64,000 nucleotides of DNA from DASTFY01 sp963829955 (GCA_963829955.1 CAWHKS010000022.1:50013-114012), one strand, 5' to 3'. Positions 32,922 to 47,707 are shown, counted from the first letter of the stretch. Program-made: numbers and translations. Notes: generated from the sequence alone by a model not told the origin.

Positions 32922-33830
32922 TTGACCGTCCGCCACTTCCTTGACGTCACCGACCTGACGCCCGAGGAGCTGCGCGAGGTGCTGGCCCTGGCCGCCCGCC
33001 CGGCCGCCGACCTGGGACGCCCGCTCGAGGGCAGGGCCGCGGCGCTGATCTTCGAGAAGCCGTCGAACCGCACCCGCCAGTCCATGGAGGTCGCCGTCTT
33101 CGAGCTCGGCGGCCATCCCGTCTACACGAGGGGCGAGGAGGTGGGATTCGATACCCGGGAGACGGTCGAGGACGTCACCCGCATCATGGCCGGCTACCAC
33201 GCCGTGCTCGCCGCCCGGGTCTTCTCGCACCAGGTCGTGGAGCGCATGGCCGCGGTCTCGACGGTGCCGGTGGTCAACATGCTGTCGGACACCTCGCACC
33301 CGCTGCAGGCCCTCGCCGATGTCCTGACCATGGAGCAGACCATCGGGCCGCTGGCGGGGACGACCGTGGCCTGGGTGGGTGACTACAACAATGTGGCCCG
33401 CTCGCTGGCGGAGGCATCGGCGATGCTCGGTCTCCACGTCCGCCTCGGTTGCCCCGGCGGGTACGACGCCCCGGCAGCGGAGCTCGAGCGCCTGCTGGCG
33501 TTGGGCGCGGCCAGCGTCGAGCAGCACGCCGATCCGCTGGTGGCGATCAAGGGCGCCGACGCCGTGCACACCGACGTGTGGACCTCGATGGGCCAAGAGC
33601 GCGAGGACACCGCCCGGCGAGCGGCCTTCGCGGGCTTCACCGTCACCGAGACTCTGATGGCGGAGGCGTCGCCCGACGCCCGCTTCTTCCACTGCCTGCC
33701 CGCCCACCGGGGCGACGAGGTTTCGGCCGAGGTGATCGACGGCCCCAGATCGGCCGTCATCGTGCAGGGCCACAACCGCCTGCACACGGCGCGCGGTCTG
33801 ATCGCCTTCCTCGTCGGGGTGCGACCGTGA
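32922..33830 (+). CDS. argF: ornithine carbamoyltransferase
   Basis: Makes citrulline from ornithine and carbamoyl phosphate. EKPSNRTRQSMEVAVFELG is the carbamoyl-phosphate loop (S-T-R-T variant SNRTR), then DTSHPLQALADVLT, WVGDYNNVARSL and FFHCLPAHRGDEV with the ornithine-binding cysteine loop. The TTG at 32922 gives the usual 302-residue length. An ATG at 32802, overlapping the argD stop, is in frame and would add 40 residues encoded by the repeat. Confidence 0.92.
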   Translation: MTVRHFLDVTDLTPEELREVLALAARPAADLGRPLEGRAAALIFEKPSNRTRQSMEVAVFELGGHPVYTRGEEVGFDTRETVEDVTRIMAGYHAVLAARVFSHQVVERMAAVSTVPVVNMLSDTSHPLQALADVLTMEQTIGPLAGTTVAWVGDYNNVARSLAEASAMLGLHVRLGCPGGYDAPAAELERLLALGAASVEQHADPLVAIKGADAVHTDVWTSMGQEREDTARRAAFAGFTVTETLMAEASPDARFFHCLPAHRGDEVSAEVIDGPRSAVIVQGHNRLHTARGLIAFLVGVRP

Positions 33831-33852
33831 CGGCCCGTGCGGCCACCGTTCG

Positions 33853-34377
33853 ATGACGGCGGCTGGCCGGCTGCCCGCCCGCACGACGAAGGCGCAGCGA
33901 CAGCACCTCATCGCGCAACTGCTCGGCCGCCACGGGGTGACGAGCCAGCCCCAGCTCGTGGAGTTGCTGGCGGCCGAGGGGATCGACGCCACGCAGGCCA
34001 CCGTTTCGCGGGACCTGGAGGACCTGGGCGCGGTCAAGGTGCGGGTGCCGGCGGGGGACAGCGTGTACGCCATCCCCGAGTACGAACCCGCCCGGGTCGC
34101 GCCCGAGGACCAGCTGCGGCGCGTGATGGCGGAGTGGGTGGCCGAGGTGGTGGCTTCCGGGCCGGTCGTCGTTGTCCGCACGCCACCGGGGTGCGCGCAC
34201 GTGGTGGCCTCGGCCCTGGACCGCTCCGGCCTGCCGGGGCTGCTCGGCACCGTGGCCGGGGACGACACCATGTTGTGCGTCGCCGAGGAGGCGATGGGCG
34301 GCACCCGCCTGGCGGTGCGCCTGCGCGAGTTGGCCGGGCTGCCGGAACCGGCCCGCCGGCGCCGGACCGGCTCGTGA
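33853..34377 (+). CDS. argR: arginine repressor
   Basis: Hexameric repressor that binds ARG boxes when loaded with arginine. The N-terminal winged helix is QHLIAQLLGRHGVTSQPQLVELL, then GIDATQATVSRDLEDLGAVKV; the C-terminal arginine-binding core has LLGTVAGDDTMLCVAEE. 174 residues. It sits between argF and argH, as in many Actinomycetota, and is the obvious ligand of the operators at 6349-6382 and 29684-29719. Confidence 0.95.
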   Translation: MTAAGRLPARTTKAQRQHLIAQLLGRHGVTSQPQLVELLAAEGIDATQATVSRDLEDLGAVKVRVPAGDSVYAIPEYEPARVAPEDQLRRVMAEWVAEVVASGPVVVVRTPPGCAHVVASALDRSGLPGLLGTVAGDDTMLCVAEEAMGGTRLAVRLRELAGLPEPARRRRTGS

Positions 34378-35765
34378 CCGACCGGACGCTCTGGCACGGG
34401 CGGTTCGAGCGGCCACCGGCCGACGAGTTGCTGGCCTACACGGTCAGCCTGCCCTTCGATCGCCGCCTGTGGCGCCAGGACATACGGGGGTCGCAGGCGC
34501 ACGTGCGCGGCCTCGGCCGGGCTGGTCTGCTCACCGACGACGAGGTCGTCGCCGTGCTCGCTGCGCTCGACCAGGTGGCCGCCGAGCTGGCCGAGGACCG
34601 GTTCACCTTCGTCCCCACCGACGAGGACATCCACACCGCGGTCGAGCGCCGGGTCACCGAGCTGGCCGGAGCGGCCGGCGCGCGGCTGCACACCGGTCGG
34701 AGCAGGAACGACCAAGTGGCCACCGACCTACGTCTGTGGTGCAAGGACGAGCTGCCGGGTGTCGCCGCCCGCGTGATCGGGCTGCAACAGGTGCTCCTCG
34801 ATCGGGCCGTGGAGGCGGGCGAGACCTACCTGCCCGGCTACACGCACCTCCAGCGGGCCCAGCCCGTGCTGCTGGCCCACCACCTGCTGGCCCACGGGTG
34901 GGCGCTGGCCCGTGATGTGGACCGCCTCCTGGTGACGGTCGAGCGGCTGGACGTGTCGCCCCTCGGCGCCGGCGCCCTTGCCGGTTCCTCCCTCCCGCTC
35001 GACCCGGCGGGGACCGCAGCCGATCTCGGGTTTGCAGCCGTGTTCGAGAACAGCCTCGACGCCGTCTCCGACCGGGACTTCGTCGCCGAGGCGCTGTTCG
35101 ATCTGGCTCTCGTCTCCATCCACCTGTCGAGGATCGGGGAGGAGTGGGTGCTGTGGACGAGCGATGAGCTGGGCTTCGCCCGGCTCGACGACGCCTACGC
35201 CACCGGGTCGTCGATGCTGCCGCAGAAGAAGAACCCGGACATCGCCGAGCTGGCGCGCGGCCGCGCCGGGCGTGTCGTCGGCGACCTCACCGGGCTGCTG
35301 GTGACGCTGAAGGGCCTGCCCCTCGCCTACAACCGGGACCTGCAGGAGGACAAGGAACCGCTGTTCGATGCTGTCGACCAGGTCAGCCTGGCGCTCGGCG
35401 CGCTGACGGGCATGATCGCCACCGCCACGTTCGTTCCCGAGCGGATGCAGGCGGCGGCCGACACCCCTGCCGCGGCCGCCACCGACCTGGCCGAGTGGCT
35501 GGTCGAGCGGGGAACCCCGTTCCGCGACGCGCACGCCGTCGTCGGCGTGCTTGTACGCCGCTCGCTGGCCGGCGAAGGCGCGCTCGGCGACCTGGTCGCC
35601 GCCCATCCGGACCTGGGTCCGGACGCCGCAGCCCTGGTGGCGCCGGGCGTCGCCGTCCGTCGCCGCACCACGCCCGGAGGCGCAGGTCCCGGGCCGGTGA
35701 GCGTGCAGATGCAGCGATTCGCCACCACGCTCGACGCCGCCCGCAGCCGCGTCACCCGTTTCTGA
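34374..35765 (+). CDS. argH: argininosuccinate lyase
   Basis: Splits argininosuccinate to arginine and fumarate. 463 residues from a GTG that overlaps the argR stop. LWHGRFERPPADELLAYTVS, DEDIHTAVERR, LHTGRSRNDQVATDLRL, GYTHLQRAQPV and the flexible catalytic loop GSSMLPQKKNPD are intact. A GC-rich inverted repeat (GGGCGGGC and GCCCGCC) lies between it and convergent argG. Confidence 0.96.
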   Translation: MTDRTLWHGRFERPPADELLAYTVSLPFDRRLWRQDIRGSQAHVRGLGRAGLLTDDEVVAVLAALDQVAAELAEDRFTFVPTDEDIHTAVERRVTELAGAAGARLHTGRSRNDQVATDLRLWCKDELPGVAARVIGLQQVLLDRAVEAGETYLPGYTHLQRAQPVLLAHHLLAHGWALARDVDRLLVTVERLDVSPLGAGALAGSSLPLDPAGTAADLGFAAVFENSLDAVSDRDFVAEALFDLALVSIHLSRIGEEWVLWTSDELGFARLDDAYATGSSMLPQKKNPDIAELARGRAGRVVGDLTGLLVTLKGLPLAYNRDLQEDKEPLFDAVDQVSLALGALTGMIATATFVPERMQAAADTPAAAATDLAEWLVERGTPFRDAHAVVGVLVRRSLAGEGALGDLVAAHPDLGPDAAALVAPGVAVRRRTTPGGAGPGPVSVQMQRFATTLDAARSRVTRF

Positions 35766-35803
35766 GGGCGGGCCTCGTTCGGCCCCCTTGTCGGCGAGCC
35801 CGC

Positions 35804-37132
35804 CTAGTCCGCTTCGCCGCTCTCCAGGGCCACGACGCCGCCGGGGCCGAGCGTGCCCACCGAGCGGTAGACGTCGAGCTTCTGGCGCGTGTCAGTGATG
35901 TCGAGGTTGCGCATCGTGAGCTGGCCGATGCGATCAAGCGGCCCGAACGCCCCCTCGGTCTTCTCCATCGACAGCCGCTCGGGCTGATACGTGAGGTTCG
36001 GCCCGGTCGTGTCGAGGATCGTGTAGTCGTCGCCACGGCGGAGGCGCAGCGTGACCGTGCCCGTGACGGCAGAGCCGATCCAGCGGAGGAGGGGCTCGCG
36101 CAGCATCAGAGCCTGAGGATCGAACCACCGACCCTCGTAGAGCAGGCGGCCCAGGCGCCGCCCCATCGTGCGGTAGTTCTCGATCGTCCCCTCGTTGTGG
36201 ATGGCGGTCATCAGGCGCTCGTACGCGATGTGGAGCAGCGCCATGCCCGGCGCTTCGTAGATGCCGCGGCTCTTGGCCTCGATGATGCGATTCTCGATCT
36301 GGTCGCTCATGCCGAGCCCGTGGCGCCCGCCGATGGCGTTGGCGGCGGTGACCAGCGCGACCGGATCCTCGTGTTCGTCGCCGTCCAGCGACACCGGCCA
36401 CCCCTCGTGGAACCCCACCGTCACGGTTTCGGGCACCACGGCGACCGCCTCGTCCCAGTGGCGCACGCCCATGATCGGCGCGACCAGGTCCATCCCCTCA
36501 CTGAGTTGCTCGAGCAGCTTGGCCTCGTGGGTGGCCCCCCAGAGGTTGGCGTCGGTCGAGTAGGCGTTCTCCTTGGCGTCGCGGTACGGCAGCTTGCGAG
36601 CGCTGAGCCACTCGCTCATCTCCGCCCGGCCGCCGAGCTCGTCCACAAAGGCCGGGTCGAGCCACGGCTTGTAGATGCGCAGGTTGGCGTTGACGAGCAG
36701 GCCGTAGCGGTAGAAGCGCTCGATGTCGTTGCCCTTGTAGGTCGAGCCGTCGCCCCACACGTCGACGCCATCGTCCTGCATGGCCTGGACGAGGAGGGTT
36801 CCGGTGACCGCGCGGCCGAGCGGCGTGGTGTTGAAGTACGTCCGGCCACCGGTCGTGATGTGGAAGGCGCCGCACTGAAGAGCCACGAGGCCCTCGTGCA
36901 CGAGCTGGGCGCGGCAGTCGACGAGACGGGCTTCCTCGGCTCCGTACTCGCGGGCGCGGTCGGGCACGCTCGCCAGGTCCGGCTCGTCGTACTGGCCGAG
37001 GTCCGCGGTGTAGGCGAACGGGATGGCACCCTTTTCGCGCATCCAGGCCACGGCGGCCGAGGTGTCGAGTCCGCCCGAGAAGGCGATGCCGACCCGCTCC
37101 CCGACCGGCAGCGACGTGAGGACGGTGCTCAT
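35804..37132 (-). CDS. argG: argininosuccinate synthase, long (E. coli-like) type
   Basis: Joins citrulline and aspartate using ATP. 442 residues starting STVLTSLPVGERVGIAFSGG, with the P-loop SGGLDTSAAVAW. GSTYKGNDIERFYRYGLL and ENRIIEAKSRGIYEAPG mark the long subclass found in E. coli rather than the about 400-residue type common in Actinomycetota. It is antisense to the other arg genes. TACGGT ends 7 bases before the ATG on the minus strand, so the message looks leaderless. No clear ARG box was seen upstream. Confidence 0.94.
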   Translation of the reverse strand: MSTVLTSLPVGERVGIAFSGGLDTSAAVAWMREKGAIPFAYTADLGQYDEPDLASVPDRAREYGAEEARLVDCRAQLVHEGLVALQCGAFHITTGGRTYFNTTPLGRAVTGTLLVQAMQDDGVDVWGDGSTYKGNDIERFYRYGLLVNANLRIYKPWLDPAFVDELGGRAEMSEWLSARKLPYRDAKENAYSTDANLWGATHEAKLLEQLSEGMDLVAPIMGVRHWDEAVAVVPETVTVGFHEGWPVSLDGDEHEDPVALVTAANAIGGRHGLGMSDQIENRIIEAKSRGIYEAPGMALLHIAYERLMTAIHNEGTIENYRTMGRRLGRLLYEGRWFDPQALMLREPLLRWIGSAVTGTVTLRLRRGDDYTILDTTGPNLTYQPERLSMEKTEGAFGPLDRIGQLTMRNLDITDTRQKLDVYRSVGTLGPGGVVALESGEAD

Positions 37133-37201
37133 GCCGGTCACCGTAGCGAGCACGCGGTCGGTCACCGCAGAGGGGATCGGCCGCCCGTAGGCTCGCCCGC
37201 C

Positions 37202-37597
37202 GTGACGTACCGGCACCTCGTCCGAATCCGCTACGGCGAGTGCGACATGCAGAAGGTCGTCTTCAACGCCAACTACCTCGCCTACATCGACGACGCCACG
37301 GACACGTGGTTCCGGCAAGCCCTCGGCCCGTTCGAGCAGACGGGCTTCGACTTCATGGTCAAGAAGGTCACCGTCGAATGGCAGTCGGCGGCCCGCTTCG
37401 GGGAGGTGCTCGCGCTCGATGTGGAGGTCACGCGGTGGGGCACGTCGTCGTTCGACATCGGGGTCCTGGGCACCGTCGACGACCGGCCCATCCTCGAGGC
37501 GTCGCTCGTGTACGTGAGCACGGTGCCGGGCCAGGCAACGGCTCGGCCGGTTCCGCCCGACGTGAGGGCAGCCCTGAGCGGACCGGCATCGTCGTGA
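37202..37597 (+). CDS. 4HBT-family acyl-CoA thioesterase
   Basis: A 131-residue hotdog-fold protein: VRIRYGECDMQKVVFNANYLAYIDDA carries the YbgC/FadM-type catalytic aspartate region (the usual RxxDxDxxGHVNNxxY becomes RYGECDMQKVVFNANYL). Likely hydrolyses acyl-CoA; substrate unknown. TAGGCT ends 8 bases before the GTG, a leaderless layout. Divergent from argG with 69 bases between starts; overlaps the next gene (GTGA). Confidence 0.82.
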   Translation: MTYRHLVRIRYGECDMQKVVFNANYLAYIDDATDTWFRQALGPFEQTGFDFMVKKVTVEWQSAARFGEVLALDVEVTRWGTSSFDIGVLGTVDDRPILEASLVYVSTVPGQATARPVPPDVRAALSGPASS

Positions 37598-38181
37598 GCG
37601 GCGGGCCGATGAGGGCCCGCCCGCTCCCGCGCGCCTTCTACCGCCGCCCGAGCGTCGTCGTGGCGCCTGAGCTCCTCAACAAGGTGTTCGCAGCCGGCCG
37701 CTGCCGTGGCCGCATCGTCGAGGTCGAGGCCTACGCCGGCCCCCTCGACCCGGCCAGCCATGCCTACCGCGGCCGGACAGTTCGCAACGCAACGATGTTT
37801 GGACCGCCGGGCCATCTGTACGTCTACTTCTCGTACGGCATGCACTTCTGCGCCAACACCGTGACCGGCCACGAAGGGGACGGTCAGGCCGTGCTGCTCC
37901 GGGCTCTGGCGCCGTTGCGCGGCTTGGACGACATGTGGTCCCGGCGACCGGCCGCCCGTCGCCCCACCGACCTGGCCAGTGGTCCGGGCAAGCTGTGCCA
38001 GGCCCTGGGGATCGGGCGGGAGCACGACGGCGCTGACCTGGTCCGGGGTCCGGTGCGCATCCTGGATGACGGTGTCCCACCGCCAGCGGAACCCGAGGTC
38101 GGTGTGCGCGTCGGCATCACGCGCGCGGTGGACCGGCCATGGCGTTGGTCCGTGACCGGGGACCCCAACGTGTCCCGTTAG
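37594..38181 (+). CDS. 3-methyladenine DNA glycosylase, AAG/MPG family
   Basis: Removes alkylated purines. 195 residues, the bacterial MPG length. Family motifs: LPRAFYRRPSVVVAPELLNK, IVEVEAYAGPLDPASHAYRG with the catalytic glutamate, RNATMFGPPGHLYVYFSYGMHFC, and DLASGPGKLCQALGI. GTG start overlaps the thioesterase stop. Its end overlaps the convergent DUF2332-like gene by 4 bases. Confidence 0.93.
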   Translation: MSGGPMRARPLPRAFYRRPSVVVAPELLNKVFAAGRCRGRIVEVEAYAGPLDPASHAYRGRTVRNATMFGPPGHLYVYFSYGMHFCANTVTGHEGDGQAVLLRALAPLRGLDDMWSRRPAARRPTDLASGPGKLCQALGIGREHDGADLVRGPVRILDDGVPPPAEPEVGVRVGITRAVDRPWRWSVTGDPNVSR

Positions 38182-39264
38182 TCATCTGCCGGGCCATCGG
38201 CGGCACCCCAGCGGATGTCGGCGCCGTGGAACCCGGAGGTGGCCAGTGTCTCCTCCGTGCCGCCGGGCCACGAGGTCAGGCGCAGCTCGGCGTGCTCGGC
38301 CCCAGCTGGTTCCATTCGCAACCACGCGAGCGGCGTGTCCGCGGCCGCGCGGTCTCCCGCCTCGTGCAACGCGGCCTTCATCGCCCGCCTGCTGTCACGT
38401 GGCAGGTACTGCAGGACGATCGAGTGGAACACGACCGTGGCCATGCCTGCCGGGAGCTCCCGGACCTGGTCCTGCACCCAGTCGCCTGCGTCGGCGCGGT
38501 CGACGGTCACCGGGTTCGTGCGGGCCAGCTCGAGCGCCGTCCGCAGCCGTTCGAAGCGGGCGACCTGATCGGGCCACACGAACGACAGCAGCGTGAGCCG
38601 GCCGTCCTCCGCCGTGCCGTCGATCGGCGCGATGTCGCATCCTCGGCGATCGGCGACCGTCACCGGGCCCGACAGGTCCGGGGCCGGCGGGAGGTAGACG
38701 TCGTCGAACGCCAGCGGGCTGGCCGCATCCCCCAGCTCGACCCCGTCGGCCGCGTACCGGTAGCGGTCCCAGCGCAGGAGGAGGCCGGCCGAGCTGCCCA
38801 CCTCCCGCAGACGCAGGGGCAGGCCGGCTGCGCCGGGCGACCAGCGCGAAGCCCGGCGCGAGCAACGCCGCCCGGCCGACCTCGTTCGTCTGCACCCCCT
38901 GCTGCATGCGAGCCTCGAGCTCGGGCCGGTGGGCGTCCAGCACGGCCAGGAACGCCGGGACCGGGTCGCCGGCGCTGCGGCCGCCGGCCGACGGGTAGAA
39001 CTCGGCCAGCTCGGGCGCCTCGCCGCCGAGCACCAGCCGGTGCACGCCGCCGAGGAGCCGCAACGGGACGGCGTCGTGGATGGGGCGGCTGCTGCGACCG
39101 TCGAGCAGCGCGGCGCTCGTCCCGCCGCTGTCGTAGTCGTCGCGCCACGGCGGCCAGCAGGCGGGCGTAGAGCGGCGCACCCATCCGCTCGCAGGCCTCG
39201 CAGCTGGAAGGTGATGGAGTCCCGGACGGAGTACTCGGGTGCTTGGTTCGGCGGCGTCGCTCAC
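38178..39264 (-). CDS. DUF2332-like protein (several apparent frameshifts)
   Basis: Pieces of one protein lie in three frames: a start (SDAAEPST, GTG at 39264), then ACERMGAPLYARLLAAVA, then DDYDSGGTSAALLDG through GVQTNEVGRAALLAPGFALVAR, then VGSSAGLLLRWDRYRYAADG to the stop at 38178. Removing four single extra bases (near 39230, 39195, 39140 and 38835) gives 360 residues. The QTNEVGR and EVGSSAGLLL blocks are those of DUF2332, a family with a methyltransferase-like glycine motif and unknown role. Divergent from tyrS. Confidence 0.65.
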
Positions 39265-39332
39265 GGTGCGGTTCTACCGCGCCCGCAACCTGGTCGCTGG
39301 TCCGGCGCGGGCCATGCCACCATGACCGCACC

Positions 39333-40624
39333 ATGACCGCCACTCCCGATCTGTTCGCCGAGCTCGAGGCCCGCGGCCTGGTGCAGGACTCGACCGACCG
39401 GGCCGCGCTCGCTGCCCGGCTCGGCTTCCGGTCCCCTCGGCGCGTACGTCGGTTTCGACCCGACGGCCGACAGCCTGCACGTCGGCCATCTCCTCGGTCA
39501 GATCACCCTGCGCCGCTTCCAGCTCGCCGGTCACCGGCCCTATCCGCTGGCCGGCGGCGCGACGGGCATGGTGGGCGATCCGGGAGGACGGAGCGAGGAG
39601 CGCAACCTGCTCGACCGGGTCACGCTCGACCAGCAACATCGCCGGCATCAAGCGGCAACTCGAGCGGCTGCTCGACTTCGAGCCCGGGCCCTGCCGGGCC
39701 ACGCTCGTCGACAACGCCGACTGGACGGCGCCGATGCCCGTCCTCGACTTCCTGCGCGACGTCGGCAAGCACGTCACCGTCAACCAGATGATCGCCAAGG
39801 AGTCCGTGCGCAGTCGCATCGAGAGCGAGCACGGCATCTCCTACACGGAGTTCAGCTACATGCTCCTGCAGGCCAACGACTTCCGCTGGCTGTGCGAGCA
39901 CCACGACGTCGAGCTGCAGATGGGCGGGTCGGACCAGTGGGGCAACATCACCGCCGGCATCGACCTGATCCGGCGTGTGCTCGGCCGCGCCGCCGCACGG
40001 CCTGACCTGGCCGCTGCTGACCCTGCCCGGCGGGGCCAAGATGGGCAAGTCGGCGGGCGGCGCGGTCTGGCTGGACCCGGAGAAGACGACGCCCGTACCG
40101 CTTCCGCCAGTTCTGGGTCCAGGCCACCGACGACGAGGTCGGCGGGTACCTGCGCCGCCTGAGCCTCCGTCCCCTGGGCGAGGTCGAGGAGCTGGTGGCC
40201 GAGCACGAGAAGGCTCCCGAGCGCCGGCTGGCGCAGCGGGCCCTGGCCGACGAGCTGACCGCCCTGGTCCACGGCCGGGAGGCGGCCGACGCGGCGGCAG
40301 AGGCGGCCGGCGTCCTCTTCGGCGCCGATCCGCTCAGCGCCTCCGCGGAGGCGTTCGCCGTCGTGCGGCGGGAGGTGGGGGTGACGACCGTCCCCGCCGA
40401 CGCCCTCGGCGACGTGATCGGTCTGCTGGCCCGCACGCCGTTGGCCGGCTCGAACGGGGACGCCCGACGGACGCTGGCGCAGCGGGGCTACCGGGTCAAC
40501 GGGCAGGTGCTCGACGAGTCGACGACGTCCGCTGGCCGACCTGCCCCGCATCGAAGGCCGCTACCTGGTGCTGCGCAGGGGCAAGACCAGCTACCACGTG
40601 GTGGAATGTGGCGCCGAAGGTTGA
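39333..40624 (+). CDS. tyrS: tyrosyl-tRNA synthetase (five apparent insertions)
   Basis: Class I synthetase. Pieces in all three frames together give a normal TyrRS: PTADSLHVGHLLGQ (HIGH motif), GGATGMVGDPGGRSEERNLL, QLERLLDFEP, YTEFSYMLLQANDFRWL, QMGGSDQWGNITAGIDLIRR, LPGGAKMGKSAGGAVWLDP (KMSKS-type) and the S4-like end GYRVNGQVLDES. Extra bases are at about 39428, 39634, 39995 and 40095, plus four at 40528-40531; corrected length is 427 residues. The gene is normally essential, so consensus error is the likely cause. Its stop codon overlaps the -35 of the rRNA promoter. Confidence 0.85.
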
Positions 40625-40649
40625 CGCTCGTGGGGCCGGCCTGTAGAGT
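40621..40649 (+). promoter_or_regulatory. rRNA operon promoter
   Basis: TTGACG (40621-40626) and TAGAGT (40644-40649) are separated by exactly 17 bases, the best sigma-70-type promoter in the window. Predicted start is near 40656, about 337 bases before 16S. The -35 overlaps the tyrS stop codon. Confidence 0.8.
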
Positions 40650-40655
40650 CATCAG

Positions 40656-40992
40656 TCGCCCCTGAGCGCCCCTGCGAATCCGCATCGGGCCTCGGTGGCC
40701 AGGTCAGCACCGCCGGTCCCTTCGGGTGACCGTGTGCCGGCCGAGCGATGGTCTCGCTCCTTGACAACGGAAGAGAGGACGGAACGCCAGTGCGGGCGCT
40801 TCCACGATCCCCGTTCGCGGGGAGTGTCGAAGCGTTTCACACATCAATTCCAGCCGGGGGCTAACCCCCTCCGGCGAACAAGAGCACGGAGCAGTGCCGC
40901 GGTGGGTGTACGACGGGAGCGATCCCGACGGACATCCGGGTGCTGTTCCACAAGGATTGGTCCGAGAGCATCCCAGCTCGAAGACCGACTCT
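40656..40992 (+). other. pre-16S leader with processing stem
   Basis: Transcribed leader. CAACGGAAGAGAG at 40765-40777 is exactly complementary to CTCTCTTCCGTTG at 42664-42676 in the 16S-23S spacer, forming the stem that an RNase III-type enzyme would cut around 16S. A TTGACA at 40761 has no matching -10 and belongs to this stem region. Confidence 0.75.
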
Positions 40993-45848
<4,856 letters not shown>

Positions 45849-45852
45849 GTAC

Positions 45853-45870
45853 ATGCTCGTGCTCGCTCTG
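45853..45870 (+). other. 3' arm of pre-23S processing stem
   Basis: ATGCTCGTGCTCGCTCTG is the exact reverse complement of 42761-42778, so the 23S precursor is closed by an 18-base-pair stem. Confidence 0.8.
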
Positions 45871-45919
45871 GAGTCCTCATGGGGCCGCCGCCATCTGGTG
45901 GCGCCCAGTTGACAACAGG

Positions 45920-46037
45920 TTTCCGGTGGCCATGGCGGCGGAGTCACACCCGTTCCCATCCCGAACACGGCCGTTAAGCCCGCCAGCGCCGATGGTACTT
46001 GGGGGTAGACCCCCTGGGAGAGTAGGACGCCGCCGGA
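45920..46037 (+). rRNA. rrf: 5S ribosomal RNA
   Basis: About 118 bases: GGTGGCCATGGCGGCGG at the start, the conserved CACCCGTTCCCATCCCGAAC loop and the closing GGACGCCGCCG. Lies 70 bases after 23S in the standard order. Confidence 0.93.
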
Positions 46038-46044
46038 TTTCTTT

Positions 46045-46081
46045 CGAAGAAGCGCCCCTGGACTCCGGGGGCGCTTCTTCG
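46045..46081 (+). terminator. rRNA operon terminator
   Basis: CGAAGAAGCGCCCC pairs with GGGGCGCTTCTTCG, a perfect 14-base-pair stem with a 9-base loop. It begins 8 bases after 5S. No long T run follows. Confidence 0.8.
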
Positions 46082-46163
46082 CGTTGGCCGGATGGGGCGC
46101 CGATCGCGGCTCATGATGGCGGCAACACCTCGGGAGGGAGGGGCCGATGCGAGGTGATGACGC

Positions 46164-47707
46164 ATGAGGAAGCGCCGTTTCGCGCGCGACCGTTGCTCGC
46201 GCTCTTGGCCGCCGGCCGCGGTCGGAGGAGACTCCAGCCAAGCCACCGAGGGCGGCGGGACGACGGACACGGATGCCGCCGAGATCACGGCGGGCGACAC
46301 CGGCAGCACCAGCGACACCGCGCTTCCGACGAGCAGCGCCGGTGCCGGTCACGAGCCGCTGGCCGAGGTGTTGGGAGCCGCGCTCCTGGTGAGCGTCAAC
46401 GGGCCGGACTTCGATGCCGAGCCGGCCTGCTTCGAGGCGGCTGTCGACGGCGCGAGCCCGGCGGCGAAAGAGTCGCCGGTCGGGTGGAAGAGGGGTCGGC
46501 AACATGGGCCGATCTGACGGGCGATGAACGTCAGCTGCTCGCGTGGCTCTTCTTCGAGTGCCAGGAGCTCGACGCCGTCGTCTTTGCCCTGGCAGTGGAG
46601 ACCATCGGCTCGCCCGAAGCGCAAGAGTGCATCGAAGATGCCTGGCGTGACGCTGGGGTGACGACTGAGTTGATCGCCGACAGCCTCAGCTTCGGCACCG
46701 GACTCGACGACCTGCCTGGCGACCTGGTGGACCGCATGGTCGCCGACGCGGCCGGTGCGAGCTCGACACGGCCGGGTGGGCGGAGGACATCGCCATCGAG
46801 CTCGGCGAGCAGTTCGGCCTGGCTCTGACGCGGCTCGGTGTGTGGGCGAGGCGTACGTATCGACCCTCGGTATCGAGAAGGCCATCCGACGGCGCGTGTT
46901 GACCATCCCGGTGCTGTACCTGCCGGACGACGACCAGGCAGCACTGGATCCACAGGCACGGTGCGGGGTCGAGGTCGAGTGGGCTTCGTCGGGACTGCTA
47001 GCTGCGGCCACTGACTGCGTCGAGGGCTTTCACGACGGGTCGCCCGTCGTGGTGCCGTGCGAACAGCCCCACGACGTCGAGATATTGGCCGTCCAGGACG
47101 TGACGGCCGTCCTTCCGAGCTGGCCCGGCTTCCAGGCGTTGTTCGAGCACAACCTCCAATTCTGCGCCCAGGACCTCGAAGAGGCCCTCGGCGACAGCAC
47201 CGAGTACGTCGGGTACACGTATCAGCCCTCCCGCCATCACTGGGAGGGCGGTGTCCGCCAGGTTGCGTGCGCGATCGGCACGCAAAGCGGGCCGTGGACC
47301 GGCCGCTCTGGTCTCGTACCCACGCCACGAACGCCCGTGGAGGTGAACTCGGTCCTCGTCGGGCAGTGCCTTGCTGGTGCCGAGTTGGTGCAAGGTGAGC
47401 TCGGGGACGGTGTTCTCGATGTGGTCGACTGTGCAACGCCTCACCACGGCGAGGTCTTCCACGTGTCCGACCTGCCCGATCCCCCGGGTGCGCCATATCC
47501 CGGTGACAAGATGATCAATGACCTCATCAACACGGCCTGCGTGCCGCGTTCGAGGCTTATGTCGGCCGGCCATACATGGACTCGCGGTTCGGGTTCTTCA
47601 CGGTCCCCCCGAACGCCGACACCTGGGCCGTCGGCGACCGCCGGATGATCTGCTACCTGCACGGAGGGGTCGAGCTCACGAGCACCGCCGCCGGTGTCAA
47701 CGCGTAG
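46164..47707 (+). CDS. septum-formation-like secreted or lipoprotein (multiple apparent frameshifts)
   Basis: Pieces in three frames. Start RKRRFA, a leucine/alanine-rich segment resembling a signal peptide (LLALLAAG), then GGDSSQATEGGGTTDTDAAE, a Ser/Thr-rich linker. Middle: SATWADLTGDERQLLAWLFFECQ and ECIEDAWRDAGV. The last part holds two cysteine-pair repeats, DCVEGFHDGSPVVVPCEQPHDVEILAV with WEGGVRQVACAI, and QCLAGAELVQGELGDGVLDV with DCATPHHGEVFHV and a final YVGRPYMDSRFGFF, GDRRMICYL. This C-PHD-EV pattern is that of the actinobacterial Septum_form domain. At least four shifts are needed, including at least one that is a missing base near 47551. Role in the cell envelope is inferred. 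Confidence 0.55.

Noticed and set aside
39333..40624. Programmed +1 frameshifting in tyrS
   Set aside because: Five sites without a shared slippery sequence or pause signal, and nearby unrelated genes show the same defect; consensus error is simpler.
40761..40790. second rRNA promoter at TTGACA
   Set aside because: No -10 at 16-18 bases; the sequence is part of the 16S processing stem.
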